Origin: BPGL01 sp035463115
GTDB taxonomy: Bacteria > Actinomycetota > UBA4738 > HRBIN12
Assembly: GCA_035463115.1 (NCBI GenBank)
Contig: DATHTO010000086.1
Location: forward strand, 1 to 13,810
Direction of reading: 5' to 3'
Length of the DNA: 13,810 nt
The notes under the pieces were generated by a model. That model worked only from the letters and a program-made list of their open reading frames with translations, made no database searches and was not told the origin of the DNA. Shown piece after piece: positions 1 to 5,245 of this stretch; the first letter of the stretch is position 1; each line of letters starts with the position of its first letter. A program made the translations under genes and the position numbers.

Positions 1-944
1 CGGTCGTCGACCCACGCCCGGAACACCGCGAACCCGGCACCGAGCACCACGAACACGGCGAGCAGCGCGAGCGCCCACCGGATCAACGTGACGCGGCCGA
101 CGGCCGGCGTGCGGCGGTCGCGCTCCGGTCGCGAGGCACCCGCCGTCGCGACGGAACCCGCGTCGGCGTCCGGATCGCCCGAGGCGATGCCCGCCGGCAC
201 CGTCGCCGTCGGAACGCCGATCACGTCGGCTCCGTCGGCGTCGTCGCCGACGAGGTCGAGGACGAGCACGGTGATGTTGTCGACGCCGCCGGCGCGGTTC
301 GCCGCCCGAACGAGACGGTCCGCCGCCTCCTGCGGGTTGGTCGGCGTCGCCTCGAGGATCGCCTGGATCTGGTCTTCGGTGACCATGTTCGTGAGGCCGT
401 CGCTGCACAGCAGCAGGCGGTCGCCTTCGAGCAGACCGACGTCGCGTTCGTCGACGCGGACGTCGGGCTCGGTTCCGACGACACGGGTGAGGACGTTGCG
501 GTGCGGATGGACCTCGGCCTCGGCTTCGCTGATCTCTCCGGCGTCGAGCATCCGATGCACGAGCGTGTGATCCTGCGTCAGCTGCCGGAAGGCGCCGGCA
601 CGGAGGAGGTACGCACGGCTGTCGCCGACGTGCGCGAGGTGCACGCCGGCGTCGCTCACGAGCGCGGCGGTCAGCGTCGTCCCCATCCCGGCGACGGACC
701 GATCCTCGGACGAACGCGCGAAGACTGCGCGGTTCGCCTCGCGGATCTGTTCCTCGAGCGTTCCTCGACCGGCCCGGAACATCCGCTCCACCGTCTCGAG
801 CGCGAGCTGCGACGCAACCTCGCCGCCGCGGTGGCCTCCCATGCCGTCGGCGACGGCGTACAGCGGCGGCTCGACGAGGAACGAGTCCTCGTTGCCCTCG
901 CGCACGCGCCCGATGTCGGTCGCGACGCCGACGCGGATCTTCAC
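1..944 (-). CDS. pstP: PP2C-family Ser/Thr protein phosphatase PstP (3' end beyond left edge)
   Basis: Membrane-anchored, metal-dependent protein phosphatase that would reverse phosphorylation by the PknA/PknB-type kinases of the cell-wall operon. Reading from the GTG at 944, the PP2C motifs come in order: RVREGNEDS (residues 13-21), VADGMGGHRGGE (31-42, metal-binding Asp33), HVGDSRAYLLR (about 105-115, Asp108), DHTLV, HPHRNVLTRVVGT, LLLCSDGLT (Asp182) and GGVDNITVLVLD (Asp222). An acidic Ala/Asp-rich linker follows, then one hydrophobic helix (about 287-308, with WALALLAVFVVLGAGFAVF). The frame is still open at base 1, so the extracellular C-terminal part found in PstP proteins is missing here. 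The GTG start overlaps the fhaB stop in GTGA (4 nt), showing translational coupling. In mycobacteria rodA, pbpA and the kinases follow. Family assignment is firm; the symbol rests on motifs plus synteny. Confidence 0.95.
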   Translation of the reverse strand, partial: MKIRVGVATDIGRVREGNEDSFLVEPPLYAVADGMGGHRGGEVASQLALETVERMFRAGRGTLEEQIREANRAVFARSSEDRSVAGMGTTLTAALVSDAGVHLAHVGDSRAYLLRAGAFRQLTQDHTLVHRMLDAGEISEAEAEVHPHRNVLTRVVGTEPDVRVDERDVGLLEGDRLLLCSDGLTNMVTEDQIQAILEATPTNPQEAADRLVRAANRAGGVDNITVLVLDLVGDDADGADVIGVPTATVPAGIASGDPDADAGSVATAGASRPERDRRTPAVGRVTLIRWALALLAVFVVLGAGFAVFRAWVDD

Positions 945-1411
945 CGGCGGATCTCCATCGTCGTTTGCCCGACGCGGATGGAGTCGCCCGGCTGGACCAT
1001 CGCCGGCGCGAGCAGCTTCTGTTCGTTCACGAACGTGCCGTTCGTCGAGCCGAGGTCCTCGACGTACCACGAGCCGTTGCGTCCGAAGATGCGCGCGTGC
1101 TGCGACGAGACGAACGTGTCGTCGAGCCGCAGCTCCGCCTCGGGTGACCGCCCGATCACCATGCTCGCGTCGAGGCGGAGCGTGCGCGGACGTCCGTCGT
1201 GCGGATGGACCAGGAGCGTCGAGGGCTGCGGACGCGCGGGAGGTTCGGCCTCACGGCCGCGTCGCCCCGGCGAGGCCGCTCCGACGCTCGGATCGACGGT
1301 CAGGCCGCGAACGACCCACCGCATCGACCTCCAGACGAACAGGAACAGCAGCGCGAAGAGGCCGTACTTGATCGCGGACAACGCGAACGGGGTGACGCCG
1401 CCGTCGAACAC
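941..1411 (-). CDS. fhaB: FHA-domain membrane protein FhaB (FipA-type)
   Basis: A 156-residue adaptor that reads phosphothreonine on kinase substrates of the cell-wall/division machinery. An N-terminal hydrophobic segment (about residues 8-27, SAIKYGLFALLFLFVW) should anchor it in the membrane, followed by a short basic linker and a C-terminal FHA domain (about 65-156). The FHA signature residues are all present: Gly87-Arg88 in VIGRS, SSQHA (102-106) and DLGSTNGTFVN (119-129). The start is GTG at 1411, 3 nt after the fhaA stop, preceded by a GGAGGGG Shine-Dalgarno located inside the last codons of fhaA. The stop overlaps the pstP start. The fhaA-fhaB-pstP order matches the mycobacterial cluster, which makes the assignment strong. 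Confidence 0.93.
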   Translation of the reverse strand: MFDGGVTPFALSAIKYGLFALLFLFVWRSMRWVVRGLTVDPSVGAASPGRRGREAEPPARPQPSTLLVHPHDGRPRTLRLDASMVIGRSPEAELRLDDTFVSSQHARIFGRNGSWYVEDLGSTNGTFVNEQKLLAPAMVQPGDSIRVGQTTMEIRR

Positions 1412-1414
1412 GCG

Positions 1415-2104
1415 TCAGCCCCTCCGGAACTCCAGCGTCGTCGCGCCGATCGTGATGCGATCGCCGTCCTCGAGCGCTCGCGACTGCACCGTCGCGCCGT
1501 TCAGGCGCGTCCCGTTCGTCGAGCCGAGATCGGTGATCGTCGATACGCCGTCCTTCGTGCGGATCTGCGCGTGCCGGCGGGACGCGCCGCGATCCGCGAG
1601 GACGACGTCGCAGTCGGGGAGGCGCCCGAGCGTCACGATCTCCTTCGTGAGGCGGACGGTGTGCGAGGACCCGTGCTCGTCGTGGACGACCAACGTCGGG
1701 AGGTGGATCGGACCCGACGGCGGGAGCTTCTCGGCACCCTCGACGAGCGACGCGTGAACGTCGAGGTCGCCCTTCTTGAGGGCCTCGTCGACGGTGAACT
1801 CGATCTCGGGGGGACCGACGAGGCCGTAGCCGCGCTCGGCCGCGTTCTCGCGGATCACGCCTTTCAGCTCGCCCGCGATGGCCGCCTGCGCGTGCTCGTA
1901 GCGCTCGGCGTCGCCGGCCGAGAGCGCGATCTCGAAGTGGTTCGGCGCCCAGACCTCCTGCACGCCCACCTGGCGACCCGCGTCCTGGGCACGGACGACG
2001 TGGCGGGCGATCTCGACGGGCTGGACGCCGCTCCGGAACGTCCTCGAGAAGAGGCCTTCCACGAGGCCTCCGAGGCGCCGTTCGAAGTCGCGGAGGTTCG
2101 GCAC
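1415..2104 (-). CDS. fhaA: FHA-domain protein FhaA with N-terminal DUF3662 domain
   Basis: A 229-residue cytosolic FHA protein; in mycobacteria FhaA binds phosphorylated partners of peptidoglycan synthesis such as the pseudokinase domain of MviN. The N-terminal DUF3662 domain (about residues 1-125) contains the typical FRSGVQPVEIARHV and VWAPNHFEIALS segments; the FHA domain (about 135-229) has TLGRLPDC (Gly160, Arg161), SRRHA (175-179) and DLGSTNGTRLN (192-202). Mycobacterial FhaA is over 500 residues because of a long disordered linker; here the linker is nearly absent. The chosen start is the GTG at 2104, with homologues beginning just before the same ERRL-type segment; it has no strong Shine-Dalgarno. 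It is the first gene of the operon and is divergent from tRNA-Leu, with a candidate -10 box about 40 nt upstream. Confidence 0.93.
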   Translation of the reverse strand: MPNLRDFERRLGGLVEGLFSRTFRSGVQPVEIARHVVRAQDAGRQVGVQEVWAPNHFEIALSAGDAERYEHAQAAIAGELKGVIRENAAERGYGLVGPPEIEFTVDEALKKGDLDVHASLVEGAEKLPPSGPIHLPTLVVHDEHGSSHTVRLTKEIVTLGRLPDCDVVLADRGASRRHAQIRTKDGVSTITDLGSTNGTRLNGATVQSRALEDGDRITIGATTLEFRRG

Positions 2105-2143
2105 GTGGTCGGAGCACGCGGTGGTCGGCCGCGCGACCGCGCC

Positions 2144-2149
2144 ATCCTA
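2144..2149 (-). promoter_or_regulatory. candidate -10 box for the fhaA-fhaB-pstP operon
   Basis: TAGGAT on the minus strand, a good TANNNT actinobacterial -10. Transcription would start near 2137, leaving a leader of about 33 nt before the fhaA GTG. No recognisable TTGACA-like -35 is present at 16-18 nt spacing. Confidence 0.45.
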
Positions 2150-2251
2150 CCCCTGGCCTCGGTCGCGAACCCGTGACGGGAACGATGCGGCGACGTGGCA
2201 CGTCCCCGGCGTCCGGACCGCGCGGTCGGCTCGAGCCGCAGATCCCACTGC

Positions 2252-2257
2252 TAGCAT
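2252..2257 (+). promoter_or_regulatory. candidate -10 box for tRNA-Leu
   Basis: TAGCAT lies 12 nt before the mature 5' end of the tRNA, so initiation near 2264 would give a 5' leader of only a few nucleotides. The -35 region is not recognisable. The same ten bases, TAGCATCGAT, occur in front of the kinase gene on the minus strand. Confidence 0.4.
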
Positions 2258-2269
2258 CGATATCCCCAC

Positions 2270-2355
<86 letters not shown>

Positions 2356-2381
2356 CCGGTTCTGGCGTGCAGCGATGTGCC

Positions 2382-2408
2382 GAGTGGCCACATGCACTCA
2401 GGGTCTTT
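2382..2408 (+). terminator. possible terminator after tRNA-Leu
   Basis: A short inverted repeat GAGTG (2382-2386) and CACTC (2395-2399) with an 8-nt loop is followed by GGGTCTTT. The stem is only 5 bp and the T tract is weak, so this is tentative. It is the best hairpin between the tRNA and the next gene. Confidence 0.25.
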
Positions 2409-2619
2409 CGCGCAAGGTCTCGCTCGGCAGATCGACGGCAAGCTCATCGTGGCGGGAGCGCTCGGCGGCGATGACGCGATGGTCCTGTTCCGCTTCTTCC
2501 GCGTGAACGTCGGAGGGCTACGTGCACCTCGGGTCGTCCACAGCACGATATGGGTCCTCGCGCTCGAGCCTTTACATCTCGGATCGGCGGGAAGTACGGT
2601 GGCCGGCGCCCGCGGATAG
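2392..2619 (+). pseudogene. possible decayed fragment or short ORF with a delta-60-like repeat
   Basis: A 75-codon frame from ATG at 2392. Its middle reads QIDGKLIVAGALGGDDAMV (from about 2428), which resembles the delta-60 repeat pattern of a DGK-(I/V)-VAG turn followed by a GxDxxxxxRF-type strand, as found in long secreted repeat proteins. Codons over about 2428-2520 are strongly G/C-ending like the neighbouring real genes. The frame then degenerates and ends in the Shine-Dalgarno region of the following lipoprotein, whose promoter lies inside it. No ribosome binding site precedes the ATG. It could be the remnant of a lost repeat protein or a chance frame. The rest of the 2356-2628 interval holds only the candidate terminator and promoter. 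Confidence 0.2.
2571..2600 (+). promoter_or_regulatory. promoter of the 2629 lipoprotein gene (TTTACA-18-TACGGT)
   Basis: The -35 box TTTACA (2571-2576) has one mismatch to TTGACA. It is separated by 18 nt from TACGGT (2595-2600), which fits the TANNNT -10 form. Transcription would start near 2607, followed by an AGGAG ribosome binding site at 2618-2622 and the GTG at 2629. This is the most complete housekeeping-type promoter in the window. Confidence 0.55.
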
Positions 2620-2628
2620 GAGATCTCG

Positions 2629-3303
2629 GTGGGTTCGATCTCGTCGTTCATCCGGTCCGCTCTCGGAGTTCCGATGTTCGTGGGGGTGTTCGCACTCGTC
2701 GCGTGCAGCGGCAGTGAGCCGCCGCCGCTCGCGGAGCGCTTCGTCGCGGCCGCGGATGCGCCGGGAAGCCAGCTCGACCCCGTCGAGAAGCGCGAGACCG
2801 CAACCGACGTGGACGAGCTCGTCGCCACGTTCAGCCAACACATGGTCGATGCCGACAGGGACGAGATGTCCGCCCTGTTCGAAGATGCGGGATTCGAGGA
2901 GGCCGGCACGGAGGTCCGCTTCTACGGACAGACGCATTCCCCGGAGGCGGCGCACGTCTTCAGTTCGTTCTACATCCTGGGGTCGGACGACGGGGCGACG
3001 GAGGTGCACGACTGGCTGACGGCGGATTCGAAGAAGCCGTGTCCGGAGAGCTGCGCCACCGTGGTGAGCGATGTCGACGTCGCTGGCATCCCTGATGCGA
3101 GCGGTGTCCGCCGGCTCACGACGGCCGAGGCCATCGAGGCTGCCGGAACCTCGGAGCAGATCCCCCGCGACGACTACTGGGTGGCGTTCACCGTTGGTTC
3201 TACGGTCTACACGGTGGGATTGGCGGGTCCGCCCGGATCCGTCACCGAGCAGCAGGCTGTCGAGATCGCGAGCACGTATCACGACCGGCTCAGCAGCTCG
3301 TAG
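2629..3303 (+). CDS. hypothetical lipoprotein
   Basis: A 224-residue exported lipoprotein of no family I recognise. The signal peptide has a hydrophobic core (about residues 12-24) and a lipobox LVAC with the lipidated Cys26. The mature part is acidic: a helical Glu/Asp-rich region (about 50-95), a middle segment with FYGQTHSPEAAHVFSSF (98-114), a close Cys pair CPESC (Cys138, Cys142), and a C-terminal alpha/beta segment with YWVAFTVGSTVYTVGLAG (183-200). That last segment recalls the single-domain sensor or substrate-binding lipoproteins common in actinobacteria, but I cannot assign it. The GTG start is fixed by AGGAG at 2618-2622, six bases away. It has its own promoter, and the next gene is convergent after 54 nt, so it appears monocistronic. 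Confidence 0.82.
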   Translation: MGSISSFIRSALGVPMFVGVFALVACSGSEPPPLAERFVAAADAPGSQLDPVEKRETATDVDELVATFSQHMVDADRDEMSALFEDAGFEEAGTEVRFYGQTHSPEAAHVFSSFYILGSDDGATEVHDWLTADSKKPCPESCATVVSDVDVAGIPDASGVRRLTTAEAIEAAGTSEQIPRDDYWVAFTVGSTVYTVGLAGPPGSVTEQQAVEIASTYHDRLSSS

Positions 3304-3357
3304 TTGCCCCGTCGGAGCTGCTCGGATGGCAGGAGTGGCGTCCCACCCGATCTCGGA

Positions 3358-4011
3358 TCAGACGCTCGAGAAGTCGAACGTTGATGGGACTTCCGGTGGC
3401 GGGGAGCCGATGACGATCGCGATCTCACGCCGGTCCAGTAGTTCGATCGCTGCCGGGTCGCCGTCGTAGGGTTCACCGTCGACGAAGACCTCGATCGTCG
3501 TTTCCGGCTCGCAGAAGTCCCCCACGCACTCGGCATCGAGCGCGACGTCCCACTCGGTGAAGAACTGCCCGAGCGTGTTCGGCGACGTGACCTTCGACTC
3601 CGTGTGGAGCACGCCATCAGCAGCGTGCGTGTGCAGAGGCGAGATGCACGGGTTCGCACAACCTTCCGCGGGGTCGATCCCCCCGTAGTCGGTGCCGAAC
3701 TCCGACGGGAACTCCTTCACCGCGGGATCCTCGATGACGATCCCGATCGCAGCCGGCACCTCGACCGCCTGTCCGTCGACGAACACATCGAGGTGAGCGT
3801 GCACGTGGAAGTCGAGGTGCTCGACCGTTTCGAGTCCCAGCCCCGCCGCTTCCGCGCGTTCTTCGGTCTGCGTCGGTCGCGGCCACGAGATGGTGGCGCC
3901 GGCCTCGCTGGGAGCGTCCGCCGTCGGCTCGCCGGATGAGCCTTCACACGCGCCCAGGACGAGCGCGGCGGTGAGGGCGAGAGCAGGGGGGAACAACGTC
4001 CGGCGCGTCAT
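3358..4011 (-). CDS. lipoprotein with His/Cys-rich putative metal-binding domain
   Basis: A 217-residue lipoprotein starting at the ATG at 4011, preceded by GGGAGG with 5-nt spacing; the longer upstream frame lacks such a site and would bury the signal peptide. The lipobox is LGAC (19-22). The mature domain carries HLDFHVHAHLDVFVDG (His65, 69, 71, 73), then VPAAIGI (85-91), CANPCISPLHTH (Cys118, Cys122, His127, His129) and His136, a density typical of metal ligands. A second Cys pair (Cys162, Cys167) follows. VFVDG occurs twice (76-80 and 175-179), suggesting two related beta units. Similar HxHxH plus PxHTH plus LGQFF proteins occur, unnamed, in archaea and actinobacteria, as I recall. Copper, iron or zinc binding outside the membrane is inference. 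It may share a transcript with the dehydrogenase gene 85 nt upstream. Confidence 0.85.
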   Translation of the reverse strand: MTRRTLFPPALALTAALVLGACEGSSGEPTADAPSEAGATISWPRPTQTEERAEAAGLGLETVEHLDFHVHAHLDVFVDGQAVEVPAAIGIVIEDPAVKEFPSEFGTDYGGIDPAEGCANPCISPLHTHAADGVLHTESKVTSPNTLGQFFTEWDVALDAECVGDFCEPETTIEVFVDGEPYDGDPAAIELLDRREIAIVIGSPPPEVPSTFDFSSV

Positions 4012-4096
4012 GTTCGCCTCCCAACGACGCGGAAGAGGGTGCGACCTCCGGTCCACCGGAGCGTAGCCCATCCCGTACCACACCCCGTGCCGCGCG

Positions 4097-4879
4097 CTAC
4101 GGAAGCTCCCAGCTCGTGAACTCCATACCCTGATGGACCGGAGGCGACTCCGGCTCTCCGACGCGCGCAACGAACGCCTCGGCGTCATCCACCGGCTCGT
4201 AGCCGAGCACGTCCCATCCTGTATCCGTCACCGGCCGTCGCGAGTTCGCTGACACGCCGTACACGATGAGGAAGTCGATCTCCGGAGCGAGGAGCGCCCG
4301 CTCGACGAGCTGCACGGCGTCGCGATGGCTGAGCCAGCCCCAGAGGTAGGTGGGTTTCCGTGGTTCGTCCGCGAAGCCGATGATCCGGAGGCAGACGACC
4401 TCGAGCCCGAACTTGTCGTTGTAGAGCCTTCCGAGGGCTTCACCGGCGACCTTGGACCACCCGTACAGCGTGTCGGGCCGTGGTGCGAGCCGCGGGTCGC
4501 CGGGATCTCCGAGCGGCGTGAAGCCATTCGCGTGGATGCTGCTCGCGTAGACGACGCGCCGGACGCCGCCCTCACGGGCACCTTCGAACACGTTGTACGT
4601 GCCCGTCACGTTCACCTCGACGATGTCGTCGAAGGGTGCTTCCGTCGGGATCGCGGCGAGATGGACGACCGCGTCGCATCCGTCGAGCGCCATCGCGACG
4701 GCGTCACGATCCCGGATGTCGACCGACACGCGCTCCTCGTTCGGGGCCGGATCGGTGATCGGCTCCGTATCGATCGATCGGAGCGTCGCAGCGAGTTCCG
4801 CGAGACGCGGCCGGAGCACCGTGCCGATCGTGCCGCCGGCGCCCGTGAGCGCGATCGTCGGCATCGGCGCGTCAGGCAT
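4097..4879 (-). CDS. NAD-dependent sugar dehydrogenase/epimerase, uronate dehydrogenase-like
   Basis: A 260-residue extended short-chain dehydrogenase/reductase. The Rossmann motif TGAGGTIG (12-19) is followed by Asp37 at the end of strand 2, which favours NAD over NADP. Further landmarks are DAVVHLAAIP (69-78), NVTGTYNVFEGA (90-101), catalytic Ser113/Ser114 in YASSIHANGF and Tyr139-x3-Lys143 in LYGWSK. The later segments LRIIGF, WLSHRDAVQLVERAL and IVYGVSANSRR closely follow uronate dehydrogenases (about 265 residues), which oxidise galacturonate or glucuronate to aldarate lactones. A nucleotide-sugar epimerase role cannot be excluded. The start at 4879 is chosen because GGTGA lies 5 nt upstream and because it overlaps the stop of the preceding 58-codon ORF by 8 nt; an in-frame ATG at 4927 would add 16 basic residues before the Rossmann fold. 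Confidence 0.85.
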   Translation of the reverse strand: MPDAPMPTIALTGAGGTIGTVLRPRLAELAATLRSIDTEPITDPAPNEERVSVDIRDRDAVAMALDGCDAVVHLAAIPTEAPFDDIVEVNVTGTYNVFEGAREGGVRRVVYASSIHANGFTPLGDPGDPRLAPRPDTLYGWSKVAGEALGRLYNDKFGLEVVCLRIIGFADEPRKPTYLWGWLSHRDAVQLVERALLAPEIDFLIVYGVSANSRRPVTDTGWDVLGYEPVDDAEAFVARVGEPESPPVHQGMEFTSWELP

Positions 4880-5048
4880 CGTGGTCACCGGAGCCGTTCG
4901 GGTCCGTCGGCGAGATAGAACGGGCATCCTCTCGCTCGTCCGTCACATCGATGATCCTGACGCCCACGGCCTGCGCGAGCACGACCCCGGACCTGATGAC
5001 GTCCTCGACCGGCATGCCGACGCCCCGTAGCCGCTCCGGTGATCTCAC
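4872..5048 (-). CDS. small protein, 58 residues, translationally coupled to the dehydrogenase
   Basis: A short frame from GTG at 5048 (or ATG at 5015, giving 47 residues) that ends inside the first codons of the dehydrogenase gene, with 8 nt of overlap. The protein has an alpha/beta-looking core, GMPVEDVIRSGVVLAQAVGV followed by RIIDVTDE (11-38), and a polar C-terminal tail. Codons in the core end almost only in G or C, as in the neighbouring genes, which supports coding. No family is recognised. The overlap predicts that its translation influences that of the dehydrogenase. It starts 10 nt after the stop of the next upstream mini-ORF but in another frame, so a frameshift splitting one ancestral gene of about 90 codons is an alternative reading. 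Confidence 0.5.
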   Translation of the reverse strand: MRSPERLRGVGMPVEDVIRSGVVLAQAVGVRIIDVTDEREDARSISPTDPNGSGDHDA

Positions 5049-5058
5049 GGCGTCGAGG

Positions 5059-5145
5059 TCACACCCGGGCGGTGTCGCCGAACTCCTCCGGGACGTCCGG
5101 AGGAGATGGCTCGCGCGGTGCGTCCGGTGTCTTCTTCGCGCTCAC
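5059..5145 (-). CDS. leaderless mini-ORF, 28 residues
   Basis: A 28-codon frame from GTG at 5145 that reads VSAKKTPDAPREPS and then a Pro/Glu/Asp-rich end (PPDVPEEFGDTARV). It starts seven bases after a TAGGGT -10 box, the geometry of leaderless actinobacterial transcripts in which the first base of the mRNA is the start codon. It is the first frame of the small-ORF/dehydrogenase operon. It could be a leader peptide, a true microprotein, or the 5' part of a gene that continued into the 58-codon frame before a frameshift. No homologue is recognised. Confidence 0.4.
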   Translation of the reverse strand: MSAKKTPDAPREPSPPDVPEEFGDTARV

Positions 5146-5152
5146 CTCGCGA

Positions 5153-5158
5153 ACCCTA
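5153..5158 (-). promoter_or_regulatory. candidate leaderless -10 box (TAGGGT)
   Basis: TAGGGT on the minus strand ends 7 nt before the GTG at 5145, so transcription is predicted to begin at or next to that start codon. A convincing -35 was not seen. The divergent glycosyltransferase gene begins about 90 nt away on the plus strand. Confidence 0.45.
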
Positions 5159-5245
5159 GCTGGGTGCGCCGTGTCGGCCGGCCGGCGACCGACGCCGGTC
5201 GAACGGTGTGCGTCGCTCCCACGCCTGTGGGGAAGCACCACCGTC

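Noticed and set aside
501..1757. Long plus-strand open frame (418 codons) over fhaB/fhaA/pstP
   Set aside because: It is antisense to three well-supported genes; its translation is Arg/Pro/Ser-rich without domains, a shadow caused by high G+C.
1199..2176. Plus-strand open frame of 325 codons
   Set aside because: Antisense to fhaA; no recognisable domain, and the minus strand has a full DUF3662-FHA protein.
3304..3357. Intrinsic terminator between the convergent lipoprotein genes
   Set aside because: Only a 4-bp GTGG/CCAC hairpin is visible and no T tract; too weak to call.
5039..5245. N-terminal extension of the GT9 gene to 5039
   Set aside because: Residues before the ATG at 5246 are low-complexity and absent from the GT9 family, and the stretch overlaps the opposite-strand small-ORF promoter.
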